The notes below the pieces were generated by a model. The model ran no database searches. It was given only the letters and a program-made list of their open reading frames with translations, and was not told the DNA's origin. Both the position numbers and the translations under genes were made by a program. DNA of 64,000 bases. Origin: a bacterium (Candidatus Blackallbacteria) CG13_big_fil_rev_8_21_14_2_50_49_14 (GTDB taxonomy: Bacteria > Cyanobacteriota > Sericytochromatia > UBA7694). Shown piece by piece: positions 16,019 to 24,831 of the stretch. Location of the stretch: the NCBI GenBank assembly GCA_002783405.1, contig PFGG01000065.1:260659-324658 (forward strand), written 5' to 3'. Each line of letters begins with the position of its first letter. Positions within the stretch are counted from its first letter, which is position 1.

Positions 16019-16921
16019 ATGTTCAATGAAAAAATAGCAAAAGCAGTGGGCCCAGATAAAATCGACCTGGCTTATTTACAAGCAGGGAACCCCGAAGCAC
16101 CGGCCCTTGTACTCATTATGGGCATTGCGGCCCAAATGATTCACTGGCCACAGGGCTTTCTTGACGCACTTATTGCCCACAACCTCTCTCTGCTCTGCTT
16201 TGACAACCGCGATTCGGGGCATTCAACGCATCTGCATCACGCCACAGTCCCCAACTTTGCGGCGGCCCTGCAAGGAGATTTCAGCACGGTAAGCTATACG
16301 CTCTCACATATGGCAGCCGATACCATTGGCCTCATGGATCGACTGGGCCTTCAAAAAGCACACCTGCTGGGGGCTTCAATGGGGGGAGCCATCGCACAGA
16401 CCCTTGCCCTTGAATATCCTGAACGCGTGCTTTCGTTAACCTCCATGATGTCCACCACGGGCCATCCGGCGGTGGGACAGGTTCACCCCGAAACCATGAA
16501 GTCTGTCTTTGGGGGGCCACCTGCCAAAACCCGTGAACAGGTCATTGAACGCGCTTTAAGAACCTACACCGTGGTGGGTTCGCCCCTTTACCCCTCATCA
16601 GAAGCAGATATCGCCAAAACCGCAGGTCTGGCCTGGGATCGCGATCACGATGAACTGTCTGTTACCCGCCAAGCCGTCGCCTCTTTGGCCTCAGGTGATC
16701 GCACAGAAAAACTCAAAGATTTGAATATTCCAACGCTGGTGATTCATGGTCTGGCGGATAGCCTGTGCGACCCAAGTGGGGGCATCGCCACAGCCGCTGC
16801 CATTCCAGGCGCAAAACTCGTCACCATCGAAGGCATGGGACACAATCTTCCGGCAGGTCTCTGGCCGATGCTGAGCCAGCAGATCGTCGATTTTATTTTT
16901 GAAGTAGAAAAACGCAGTTGA
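16019..16921 (+). CDS. Alpha/beta hydrolase
   Basis: 300 aa. Oxyanion region LVLIMGIAAQMIHWPQG, a CFDNRDSGHST loop, nucleophile elbow LLGASMGGAIAQ (G-A-S-M-G), acid region VIHGLADSLCDP and catalytic His in EGMGHNLP. The organisation matches the alpha/beta-hydrolase group that includes aclacinomycin methylesterase RdmC-like enzymes; substrate unknown. It lacks its own strong ribosome-binding site and starts 3 nt after merR, so it is probably translated by coupling and regulated by the MerR protein. Confidence 0.9.
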   Translation: MFNEKIAKAVGPDKIDLAYLQAGNPEAPALVLIMGIAAQMIHWPQGFLDALIAHNLSLLCFDNRDSGHSTHLHHATVPNFAAALQGDFSTVSYTLSHMAADTIGLMDRLGLQKAHLLGASMGGAIAQTLALEYPERVLSLTSMMSTTGHPAVGQVHPETMKSVFGGPPAKTREQVIERALRTYTVVGSPLYPSSEADIAKTAGLAWDRDHDELSVTRQAVASLASGDRTEKLKDLNIPTLVIHGLADSLCDPSGGIATAAAIPGAKLVTIEGMGHNLPAGLWPMLSQQIVDFIFEVEKRS

Positions 16922-17052
16922 CACTCACCGCCTCAAGAAAAGGGCTTCTCTCGCTACGCTTTTGCAAACCCACTACGTAAAAACTTGTCGCACGCAGCCA
17001 GATTGCGTAACAAGGGCCTGCCCTTCTTAAATTTGAAAAGGAACAGGTTCTG

Positions 17053-17075
17053 AAATTTGATTCAGAATCAAATTT
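17053..17075. repeat. 23-bp palindrome at the edge of the AT-rich region
   Basis: AAATTTGATTC (17053-17063), A, GAATCAAATTT (17065-17075): 11-bp perfect arms around a single central base. It lies 42 bp beyond the 3' end of the minus-strand membrane-protein gene. A second, smaller dyad, AAGGGC-CT-GCCCTT, lies at 17012-17025. A one-base loop makes a duplex protein-binding site more plausible than an RNA hairpin. Confidence 0.5.
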
Positions 17076-17117
17076 TCTGCGCGCCAAACAAAACGCCAAG
17101 AAGTTTAAACACAGAGT

Positions 17118-18080
17118 TCAAAAACCGAATAGTTTTGGCTCTGATTTTTTTAAGATCTGATACGACTGATAAACAGAAAAAATAAGAATGACTATTACTG
17201 GAATTGAAAAAATAAGAATCCAACCATAATCACCAAAAGATGATTTTAAATAGACATATTTTGTAAAATATTTACTAATAAATTTATAAATAAAATAAGA
17301 AAACAAAGTGTAACCAGAATGAAAGATAATGGTTAGTTTTAAACTTTTTGTATAAACATATATAAGTATCAAGACAAAGCCAAGCCCCAAAATCTCAAGA
17401 AACGCCCCACTCTGCGTAATAGACAGCAGAAATAAAGTAATTATATATGCTTTTTTTAAAGATCCAAATTTATAGCGAAGACGGTTAAATATCCACAAGC
17501 GAAAAATAATTGCGATACAAAATGGGCGCAGGACAAACAAATCCAGGTAATTAAAGCCCAATAGAAACCAAGACGTATCCCCAGCTGTTGAAACAAGGAT
17601 ATTTCCCGATGTTAACTTTTGAATCAGCGAGCTAAAAAAAGTTATTAAAAGAAAAAATGACATATATTGTTTTGAACCTGGAAAGTTTACAGAACATATC
17701 AGTATGGTTTTCAGTAATAAAAACGCCACTAAAAATACGGCAACTGCGCTCACCATAAAAACGCGAATCGATTCTTTCAGTACCGGCAAAGAAACCGGCT
17801 CACCCAATGCAGTTTTAAAACTAATATGATCTTGCTTCAGAGAACGAATTAAATAAATGGCAAAAGCAAAATACAGGGTTTTATCAATAAAATAAAACCC
17901 GTATTGGAAATAGTTTAAAAAATTTTTTGAATCGTTGGGATTCAATTTTAGAAAAACAGATGTACTCAGTTTGAGAGCGATCCAAATCAAGATAAAAACA
18001 ATAAAAACCTTGCGTATGCTGAGACGAGAAAATATAACCGGTATTGAATCATTCGCAGGAGAGAGATTCAGATTTTCCAT
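17118..18080 (-). CDS. Polytopic membrane protein, degenerate CPBP-family homologue
   Basis: 320 aa from the ATG at 18078-18080 with GAAGGA upstream; a GTG ten codons earlier is also possible. About 8 hydrophobic segments. The block IIFRLWIFNRLRYKFGSLKK, followed by a hydrophobic helix, then YVYTKSLKLTIIFHSGYTLF, aligns by pattern with CPBP (CAAX-protease-like) motifs 1 and 3 (EE..FRG.l...L...fG, then tgSl...i..H...N). The catalytic Glu-Glu pair is absent, while the motif-3 His remains. It is probably inactive as a protease. AT-rich codon use (Ile/Lys/Phe/Tyr) sets it apart from the genes to its left. Confidence 0.5.
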   Translation of the reverse strand: MENLNLSPANDSIPVIFSRLSIRKVFIVFILIWIALKLSTSVFLKLNPNDSKNFLNYFQYGFYFIDKTLYFAFAIYLIRSLKQDHISFKTALGEPVSLPVLKESIRVFMVSAVAVFLVAFLLLKTILICSVNFPGSKQYMSFFLLITFFSSLIQKLTSGNILVSTAGDTSWFLLGFNYLDLFVLRPFCIAIIFRLWIFNRLRYKFGSLKKAYIITLFLLSITQSGAFLEILGLGFVLILIYVYTKSLKLTIIFHSGYTLFSYFIYKFISKYFTKYVYLKSSFGDYGWILIFSIPVIVILIFSVYQSYQILKKSEPKLFGF

Positions 18081-18213
18081 TTGTTCACTTGTTTCCTTCA
18101 GGGAGTACACAATCTACTCAAGCTTAAAAATCATCTATAAAGCTTGTCTAAGTTCAAGTCATGGTATCGCTCCTCACTGAATCCTATTAATTTTACATCC
18201 AGAGCCAATATAT

Positions 18214-19044
18214 TTATTCTATTTTGCAAAACCACTCAGGGTTTAAATTTTGTTCAATCATTGCATCTTCATCCCATATCTGCTTAAAAGGGAATAAACC
18301 TCTTTTTAAATATTCTTCATAAAATGCCTTGGCATATCGGTTGGCAAATTCTTCTTTATCTTGTTTTGGCTTCGAAAGAAACTGTTCATAGATAAATTCT
18401 GACTCCAATTCATTCACAGCTTTTTGGGCGGGTTCTATTGCATGAACAAGATAATCTACAGCATGGCCAAATTCATGGGGAAGCGTTCGAAACAACTGTG
18501 TATTCCGAACGCTTTCAGGAGTCGTTTGAATTTCATAGCCACGTTTATTTTGATATATGATATGGCCCTCACTGGCTAAGGCTTCAATTTCTTTTTGTCC
18601 ATAGGGGCTCACATTCTTTGACCACTTTAATCTCCCATTTAATTTCGTGGCTTCTAAATATATTCCAGGGCCAGCATAGCGACCAAGAGAAGCAAAATAG
18701 ATAAAGCGCCCCCATACAGGACATAAAGAGTGCTCATTTTTACTCGGCTGACGGAAAACGAGATTTTCAATTTGCTCTAAATGAAACGGTTCTATCAACG
18801 CCAATACTTTTACAAGATCTTGAGGGGTGCATACATGTTTAAATCCAGTATGTGTTGGCTCAACAAACAAATTGAGGGTATACCCTTTGATATTTAAAGG
18901 AACCAGAACAGGATCGCTTAATTTTTCCCAATATCTTTGCAACCAGCGTTCTGGGATTACCATCTGATTATTTTGTGAATGCCCACTTTTAGCTGTGCCT
19001 ATATTTCGGTTTCTACGAGTAGGGTTCCAACCTTTTCTTATCAT
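18214..19044 (-). CDS. HExxH-motif putative metallopeptidase, unknown family
   Basis: 276 aa, no signal peptide; the N-terminus is basic. H190-E-F-G-H194 lies in FRTLPHEFGHAVDYLVHAI, and 37 residues later KEEFANRYAKAFYEEY supplies E231/E232 before F-A. That is the E-x-F-A pattern seen as the third zinc ligand in several gluzincins, including anthrax-lethal-factor-like domains. It is likely a zinc endopeptidase or toxin-type protease. Downstream and upstream neighbours are unknown small or exported proteins on the same strand. Family membership is inferred from these motifs only. Confidence 0.5.
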   Translation of the reverse strand: MIRKGWNPTRRNRNIGTAKSGHSQNNQMVIPERWLQRYWEKLSDPVLVPLNIKGYTLNLFVEPTHTGFKHVCTPQDLVKVLALIEPFHLEQIENLVFRQPSKNEHSLCPVWGRFIYFASLGRYAGPGIYLEATKLNGRLKWSKNVSPYGQKEIEALASEGHIIYQNKRGYEIQTTPESVRNTQLFRTLPHEFGHAVDYLVHAIEPAQKAVNELESEFIYEQFLSKPKQDKEEFANRYAKAFYEEYLKRGLFPFKQIWDEDAMIEQNLNPEWFCKIE

Positions 19045-19228
19045 AAAAAGAAAATCATGCTTTTATTATTTCTCTATCGGCTACTGCGCCAGTAGAACAA
19101 GGAGAGTAACGACGGGTCTGTAAGTACTTTCAGCTGTTTGGCTTGTTCGACGCAGGTGATCTGCGCTGACAAATAAGAATTTATGCCCTTGGGGTACAGC
19201 TTGAAGGATACGGTTGCAATAAAAATTT

Positions 19229-19561
19229 TCATGGAAGAAACTTTTCATGAGGCTTACAGTTCTGCAGAATTCCTTCTGAAACAAATTCGATGTCATTGCC
19301 AAACTCCAAACGAATTTTATTGAATATTTCTTCATAATATAAATTAAATTGCTCCCAACTTAATTTGCCCTCTTCAAACTGAATTCTATAATTCTTATGG
19401 TCAGTGATATAAAATCCCCATATGGTATTTTCAATTTGAATCTGACCTTCACCTTGGCCATAATTGAGAGCTTTACCAGATCTCTCAAGTGGAATAATTC
19501 TTTCTAAATCAGCCAATGATAAAATTATAAATTGGTTTTGGTCTTCAATTTTAATCATCAT
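19229..19561 (-). CDS. Small acidic protein of unknown function
   Basis: 110 aa, ATG start. Contains LADLERIIPLERSGKALNYG and QIENTIWGFYITDHKNYRIQ followed by a helix (WEQFNLYYEEIFNKIRLEF). Rich in Glu, Phe and Tyr, with no signal peptide or membrane segment. Its start overlaps the end of the exported-protein gene (19551-20162) by 11 bp, so they are translationally coupled. The HExxH gene follows after about 185 bp. Size and acidity would suit an immunity protein, but that is a guess from context. Confidence 0.5.
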   Translation of the reverse strand: MMIKIEDQNQFIILSLADLERIIPLERSGKALNYGQGEGQIQIENTIWGFYITDHKNYRIQFEEGKLSWEQFNLYYEEIFNKIRLEFGNDIEFVSEGILQNCKPHEKFLP

Positions 19562-20162
19562 TGTCAGTTATAATTAAGTCCTTTGGTAATTTATCTATTT
19601 TTTTTCCGGAATAAAAATCAAAATATAAATCTTGATTACTCAATAATTTAATATGTAAATATCCGTATTGTCTATCTATATGTTTGAACCAAATGTAAGT
19701 GCCTCTTAAAATATTATTTTCAATAATTGATTGTTTCTCCCCTAACAAATCTTTGATTTGATATTGAAAGAGAATCTTGACTTTAGCATCTTGAGAATCC
19801 CAACCATAAAAAACCAACGCGACTTCATTATCGTCTGGATGACAACCATCTCTAAATTCATAACTACAACTCAACAATTTAGAAAAGGTAATTATAGTAG
19901 GTGAGTTACTCACTATTAACTCTTCTGGAAAAATATAAAATTTTTCGATTCGCCAAAGATGTCTATCTGTTTTATCTGATTCAACTAGAAATAAGTCTAG
20001 ATATCTTTCTTTTCTAGTTCCAACTACTCGAGCAAAAAATCTACCATCAAAAGAGGATTTCACATATGTGTATGGATCTCCTGGCGAATAAGCATATGAA
20101 GCTATACTATGAAATGAGGATATAAAATAGGCAAATAATAATATCTTGAAAGAAAATTTCAT
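19551..20162 (-). CDS. Exported protein of unknown function
   Basis: 203 aa with a signal peptide (MKFSFKILLFAYFISSFHSI, cleavage near SYA). The mature part is beta-rich with alternating aromatic residues (YLDLFLVESD, GYLHIKLLSNQ, LYFDFYSG) and has two Cys (LSCSYEFRDGCHPDD) that could form a disulfide. No family recognised. First gene of a two-gene overlapping unit with 19229-19561. Confidence 0.55.
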   Translation of the reverse strand: MKFSFKILLFAYFISSFHSIASYAYSPGDPYTYVKSSFDGRFFARVVGTRKERYLDLFLVESDKTDRHLWRIEKFYIFPEELIVSNSPTIITFSKLLSCSYEFRDGCHPDDNEVALVFYGWDSQDAKVKILFQYQIKDLLGEKQSIIENNILRGTYIWFKHIDRQYGYLHIKLLSNQDLYFDFYSGKKIDKLPKDLIITDNDD

Positions 20163-20344
20163 TTTTTACCTCTTACATAGTCAAGGGAATGAGTCATTTG
20201 CATAGCGCAAAGCCTCAAGTTTACACTTTCCAAATACATCGCAAAACAATTCACAGTTTAATAATTTTTTAAATATTGTCCTCTTCCAAGCCTTGTATTC
20301 AGAGCGACCAAATTGTTCACAATTTCAGATCCAGGTCATGGTGG

Positions 20345-20845
20345 TTAAGCATTTCCGGCCATCCGATTCATCCGAAGCCCTTCATTTTCAGAGGGTTCTT
20401 CAAAAAAACGTGTCACGTGAGTGAAGATGGCTTCGGTATCAAACGATGCCCGTTCGGGCTGTTCGAGCCGACGTTTCGCGATCTGCGATAAACATTGCCG
20501 ATCGCTTAAGTCGAGAAAAATCAATTCATGTTCGCAGCCAATTTCAGCACACAACTGCTTAAACCACTTTCGTTGACCTACCGTATTGGCAGGAAAATCC
20601 ATCACAACAGAGGTACCCGTTTGTAGGATGTTCTGAACATGTGATTTGATAAAAGGCTTGATACCCGCTGAAAACTTCAGATAGTCATCAAAGGTGTGAA
20701 TTTGTCCAGAATAATGTGCTGAAAGCCACTCGTCTTCAGATATAAGTACAGCATTTTTATCCGCTGCAAGAACCTTCGCCAGGGTAGATTTTCCGGCTCC
20801 CATCTTTCCACAGAAGAAGGTCAGCGTTCCAAATTGTTTCATCAT
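20345..20845 (-). CDS. P-loop kinase-like ATPase (AAA_33 / zeta-toxin-like)
   Basis: 166 aa, AAGGAG upstream of an ATG-ATG start. Walker A is GKMGAGKST (about residues 13-21); the Walker-B-like strand is VVMDFPAN, preceded by GTSVV. A C-terminal arginine-rich lid (QIAKRRLEQPE) follows. The length and FLDLSDRQCLSQIAKRR pattern match short AAA_33 P-loop kinases, which phosphorylate small molecules or nucleotides. Substrate unknown. Confidence 0.75.
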   Translation of the reverse strand: MMKQFGTLTFFCGKMGAGKSTLAKVLAADKNAVLISEDEWLSAHYSGQIHTFDDYLKFSAGIKPFIKSHVQNILQTGTSVVMDFPANTVGQRKWFKQLCAEIGCEHELIFLDLSDRQCLSQIAKRRLEQPERASFDTEAIFTHVTRFFEEPSENEGLRMNRMAGNA

Positions 20846-20930
20846 CTCTCCTTACAATCTCCAAAACGGCGGGTCAATAGTGCGCAGCCCCAATTTCTAC
20901 AGTATTTTCATTCATGCATCCATTCATAGC

Positions 20931-21365
20931 TCATGCAAACTTCTTACAGCCCATTGCTTCAGCAATAAAGGCAAAATCATGGGCAGGAATTTTGAGTTGA
21001 CCGAACCTAAAACCGGCCCCCCAATGCGTCTTGTTCTGAATAAAGGAGAGATTTTCAATCAAGGGTTTGATCGCCGCCTCCTCACAGGAAACATACTGCA
21101 CATCTACTCGGTAAGGCTTGAAATCAGGGTTCATCTCCACTTGATAAATCTCACCTGAGACAATTTCACCAAGAGCAGTAAAAGCTTGAAGGGGTTCTCC
21201 GTCTGGATATGCGGTACGTGGAGAATAAATGAGCAATGCATCACCCGCACGAAACTTTTGCAAAGGATATTTTTTGCCGTGATTGAGTTGAATAAATCCC
21301 CCTTGAACACCAATCTGGACATGAGCACGTGAAACAACCCCAATCCAATAGTTGCGCTCAGACAT
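20931..21365 (-). CDS. EVE domain protein (UPF0310)
   Basis: 144 aa, AAGGAGT before the ATG. The opening YWIGVVSRAHVQIGVQGGFI, then FRAGDALLIYSPRT and the C-terminal IPAHDFAFIAEAMG, match the EVE/UPF0310 domain of the PUA-like superfamily. EVE domains bind modified bases in DNA or RNA and often accompany restriction or stress modules. It stands alone here between a P-loop kinase and a VWA protein. Codon use is close to the chromosome average. Confidence 0.85.
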   Translation of the reverse strand: MSERNYWIGVVSRAHVQIGVQGGFIQLNHGKKYPLQKFRAGDALLIYSPRTAYPDGEPLQAFTALGEIVSGEIYQVEMNPDFKPYRVDVQYVSCEEAAIKPLIENLSFIQNKTHWGAGFRFGQLKIPAHDFAFIAEAMGCKKFA

Positions 21366-21425
21366 GAACAGGTACTCCTTAGACTCTTACTAAATACAAA
21401 TCTGCCGTGCCTTCAAATTCAAAAA

Positions 21426-23051
21426 CTATTGCTGAATAAGTGCTGCTTTTTTTACCAAAAGAATAAAATCCTCTCTGTAGCCATTTTTATCCAACCCCTT
21501 GTTCTTCTCAGCTAATTTTAGCACTTCTCCAAACCCCCATGTGCCAATATATTTTGATTGTCTTAAGAGCATCCCAAAAGCCGCCACCGAGATTGTAAAC
21601 TTCAAATCTTGAGAGGTCTGCTCCCAGGGCTGGATCTGCTCCTTAATGGTCACAGATACAAGGTTGCTCTTTTCTGACTGGGGGCTTTTGTAACGCAGTT
21701 TCAAACTGACAAGTTCATCGGTCGTTTTGGCGAAAGCTTTCACCTGGGTATCCTGGTATCTCAAGTTTTGCCCCATTTTACCGCCACCTGCAGGTTCAAG
21801 CTCATAGAGAGCAGTGACAGTAGAACCTGCTCCTAATTCACCGGCATCCTTTTGATCATCCTCAAAATCTTCCGAAGCTAAACGACGGTTTTCGTAGCCA
21901 ATTAAACGGTAAGATTTTACTTTCACCGGATTAAACTCAAGTTGGAGTTTAACGTCTTTTGCGATAGTAACCAAGGTGCCACCCATTTCCTCAACAAAAA
22001 TCTTATGCGCTTCAAGGATACTGTCAATATAAGCATATTGACCATTTCCTCTATCAGCAATTTTTTCCATTTTGCTGTCTTTGAGATTGCCTGTTCCAAA
22101 TCCCACCACAGTTAAAAAAACACCTTCTTTGCGCTTCTCTTCAATCATTCGTTCCATTTCAGCATCAGAAGAAACCCCTACATTAAAATCACCATCTGTG
22201 GCCAAAATAATGCGGTTATTGCCCCCCTTAATAAAATACGCTTTAGCCACCTTATAAGCCAGTTCTAACCCTGCGCCGCCTGCTGTGCTTCCCCCCGCAT
22301 GAAGTTGTTCCAATGCATTGAGAATCACAGATTTTTGATCCCCTGGTGTTGGCGGCAAAACTAGCCCGGCAGATCCGGCATAAACCACAATGGACACATG
22401 ATCTGATGCTTTTAAATGATCGACCAAAAGTTTAAGGGAGCGTTTGAGAAGAGGAAGCTTGTTCGGCATATCCATTGAACCTGAGACATCAATTAGAAAA
22501 ACCAAATTTGCTGGTGGGGTTTGAGACAAGTTCAGAGACTTCCCTTTTATTCCAATCCGTAGCAAGTAGTTATTTGGATTCCATGGAGAATATGTCAGGT
22601 TTGTTGTAATTGAAAAAGGTTGCCCAGATTGAGGTTCAGAATAGTGATAGGGAAAATAATTGATCAATTCTTCAATTCGAACAGCATCTTTAGGAGGAAG
22701 CTGATTTTCATCAATAAAACGACGGGTATTGCTATAAGAGGCCGTGTCAACATCAATGGAAAAGGTACTTAATGGAGATTTTAGAGGATCTTGAAACTCG
22801 TTTTCATGGATATAGGCATAATTTTCTGTATTCAAGTCGATATAACGGGTTTCTATTGCATCCTTATGTAAGTGATTTAAACCATTTTGAACAGAATCTG
22901 GATTCGAAAGCATTTCAAAATGTTCTCTTGATCTATGCGAATATCTTGTCGAAGCACGATCTTGAGCACCAATAAAATTAGGTGTAAGAATAGAGAATGC
23001 AAAGAGAATCAAAACAATAAATAAGGCTCCATAAAGGAGAATTTTTCTCAT
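21426..23051 (-). CDS. YfbK-like von Willebrand factor A domain protein
   Basis: 541 aa from the ATG at 23049-23051 (AGGTGA upstream; a GTG three codons earlier overlaps that site). One N-terminal membrane segment. The vWF_A precursor block is visible (STFSIDVDTASYSNTRRFI, then IEELINYFPYHY). A VWA domain follows with an intact MIDAS: D-V-S-G-S (FLIDVSGSMDM), T in GGSTAGG and ATDGDFN. The C-terminal DUF3520-type region ends with LAEKNKGLDKNGYREDFI. YfbK family members are periplasm-facing proteins of unclear role. Single-gene unit. Confidence 0.88.
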   Translation of the reverse strand: MRKILLYGALFIVLILFAFSILTPNFIGAQDRASTRYSHRSREHFEMLSNPDSVQNGLNHLHKDAIETRYIDLNTENYAYIHENEFQDPLKSPLSTFSIDVDTASYSNTRRFIDENQLPPKDAVRIEELINYFPYHYSEPQSGQPFSITTNLTYSPWNPNNYLLRIGIKGKSLNLSQTPPANLVFLIDVSGSMDMPNKLPLLKRSLKLLVDHLKASDHVSIVVYAGSAGLVLPPTPGDQKSVILNALEQLHAGGSTAGGAGLELAYKVAKAYFIKGGNNRIILATDGDFNVGVSSDAEMERMIEEKRKEGVFLTVVGFGTGNLKDSKMEKIADRGNGQYAYIDSILEAHKIFVEEMGGTLVTIAKDVKLQLEFNPVKVKSYRLIGYENRRLASEDFEDDQKDAGELGAGSTVTALYELEPAGGGKMGQNLRYQDTQVKAFAKTTDELVSLKLRYKSPQSEKSNLVSVTIKEQIQPWEQTSQDLKFTISVAAFGMLLRQSKYIGTWGFGEVLKLAEKNKGLDKNGYREDFILLVKKAALIQQ

Positions 23052-23706
23052 AAAAATCACCTATACACAGCTTCGTTATCTTCTGGTTTTTATTATTCCC
23101 ACAATGAATCAATTTAAACCGTTAGAATCATACCCGTCTGACGATCCTTTCTTCTCAATATTTCTTTGCCTTCATTTCTGAACATTTAGAAGAAAACCAA
23201 TACCGTGTGCTATTCTTGGAGAACAAGCCAACCAGGTTATGTGTATATTGGATTAAGGGTTGTTCAATTCAGTCAGGACTGGCCACCCAATAGAACAGGT
23301 AAAGCAACATCCCTGCTCAATATCCTGTAGTTTCAGAGATTTTGAAATTCCAAAGAAGAGGGCGTACTCTGTAAAGTGCTCAAACCTTTGGAGAACGTCC
23401 AACTTGGCTTCAGCAAGTATTTACAGATTGCCTTTCTGGCTTATGCGCTGTTCAAATACCTGGTGATTCAATGCGAGATTCTCCCTCAAACGACAGATTG
23501 GTACACCCCCAAGGGCTTGGCTTCTCCTGCCAGAGTTCAACAGATTCTATCCCAAGATTTTCAAGCTCAACGAATTTTTCAGGGGGTACTTCAAAACGGT
23601 CTCCTCAACAAAAATACTTCATTGGAAGATTTCATGCGATGTTCAGCTACTTTATTCTCCGAAACTACAGTCCGAATACATCTATGTGTCTTTTTTGACG
23701 ACAGCC
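23052..23706. other. About 650-bp intergenic region
   Basis: Contains the promoter area of the YfbK-like gene on its left and the possible transposase scar (near 23376-23480). No intact gene, strong hairpin or repeat was seen. It is unusually long for this genome, which fits past insertion and decay. Confidence 0.35.
23376..23480 (+). pseudogene. Possible transposase C-terminal scar
   Basis: A plus-strand frame (open from after a TGA at 23343) reads VLCKVLKPLENVQLGFSKYL then QIAFLAYALFKYL. This is like the 'fK.lK..l.lg......i.i.laYlLl.yL' end of IS4/IS1634-type DDE transposases. It is short, has no catalytic residues and the frame is soon lost; the 125-codon ORF it belongs to overlaps the next gene. 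If real it is a decayed insertion sequence. Confidence 0.28.
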
Positions 23707-24393
23707 CTAGCAAATATAAATCAAGCTCCGTCCCACTACAAAAGATTCTATAAAATCAATATAAAATGACGCCTTATAATCATCCAATATATACTGGCGT
23801 AAATTTTCAATCGAACTGTATTTATTTAAAAAAATTTCATAATTGTGCTCTTTAAAGTAATCAAAAAAATCCATATTCACACCATTTCGTTGAAAGCCAT
23901 CAACATAAGGGTGAGAAATAAAATACACACCTGGAATATTTTCTCTTCTGTAAAATAAACAACTAAAATAGTCAAAGTCTATTTCATAATTGGAATTTAA
24001 TATTCCTCTTTTTAACCAATTGCCCGGTAAGGCATATTTCGTTGCAAATTCAGATTTTGTATTTATTTCAAAATCTTTAAACTCTCCAAAATTTATATTA
24101 TCGTAAAGATTTATTATTTTAAAAACTTCTTTTTCGAGACGATCTTGAAGCTCATCTTCAATAAGAATGTGCTGAGAAAATCTAGGATCCAGCTTAAAAT
24201 TCTGAAGATATTTTAATTTTATTTGCTCATTCTTAACTACTACTATCTCAAAAATGAGTTTGTTATGAGGAATTATTCGAACATAATCACCAAAGTCTGA
24301 TAATGATACTTCAGAAGCATCAAAGTTATTTTCTAAAAAATAATCCTCCTGGACGTAATCAACAACAAAATAATGAGAAAATAACAAGCTCAA
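23707..24393 (-). CDS. AT-rich hypothetical protein
   Basis: 228 aa. The only available start is TTG (24391-24393), with GGTGA 6 nt upstream and an in-frame stop just before. The protein is rich in Asp, Phe, Tyr and Asn, with no signal peptide or membrane segment (FVVDYVQEDYFLENNFD; HPYVDGFQRNGVNMDFFDYF). Strong AT bias separates it from chromosomal genes. It follows the ABM-like gene by 16 bp on the same strand. No family recognised. Confidence 0.45.
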   Translation of the reverse strand: MSLLFSHYFVVDYVQEDYFLENNFDASEVSLSDFGDYVRIIPHNKLIFEIVVVKNEQIKLKYLQNFKLDPRFSQHILIEDELQDRLEKEVFKIINLYDNINFGEFKDFEINTKSEFATKYALPGNWLKRGILNSNYEIDFDYFSCLFYRRENIPGVYFISHPYVDGFQRNGVNMDFFDYFKEHNYEIFLNKYSSIENLRQYILDDYKASFYIDFIESFVVGRSLIYIC

Positions 24394-24409
24394 GATACTT
24401 CACCCATTT

Positions 24410-24712
24410 TTAATCATTTTTGTTCGATCTTTCCACAACATCATACATCGTCGCCATCCCCTCCACGCCAAATTCCCTGACCAAAAGATACCCCGGCGGA
24501 ATTTGATTCTCCATCTCTTTTCTTTTTTTCAGAAAATCTTCTTTACTTTTCCAAATGGTCACAATCTTCCATGACTCTGAATTATTCGGGTTCTGTAAAA
24601 GCAGAGTTTGGATGATTTCACTTGGAACATGTTCAAATATTTTTTGAAATTGAAGTTTGAAATCTATCCAATTTTCTTTTGCTATTTTTGCTTCTAATTC
24701 TGTAATTAACAT
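24410..24712 (-). CDS. Small dimeric alpha-beta barrel-like protein (ABM-like)
   Basis: 100 aa. A helix (ELEAKIAKENWIDFKLQFQK), then a strand-turn-helix SWKIVTIWKSKEDFLKKRKE and a final strand GVEGMATMYDVVE resemble antibiotic-biosynthesis-monooxygenase-type barrels. In these, a 'w.i...w.s.edf..' strand is typical. No catalytic residue can be named. It probably forms a unit with 23707-24393. Confidence 0.4.
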   Translation of the reverse strand: MLITELEAKIAKENWIDFKLQFQKIFEHVPSEIIQTLLLQNPNNSESWKIVTIWKSKEDFLKKRKEMENQIPPGYLLVREFGVEGMATMYDVVERSNKND

Positions 24713-24831
24713 GATTGCCTGCCTTTGTTTTAAATAAGCACTTCAAATTTTTGCGTCATCCTTGGGTCACTCTATTTTAGGTATGATACAGTGACCTGGT
24801 GAGTTTACGGGTGAAGAATACATTTCAAGTC

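Noticed and set aside
16893-17099. 68-codon minus-strand ORF at the edge of the AT-rich region
   Set aside because: It overlaps the end of the alpha/beta hydrolase gene and the palindrome at 17053. It looks like translated repeat sequence rather than a gene.
19081-19335. 84-codon minus-strand ORF after the 110-aa gene
   Set aside because: Mostly overlaps the 110-aa gene in another frame. The free part (ending in STYRPVVTLL) could be a remnant but cannot be assigned.
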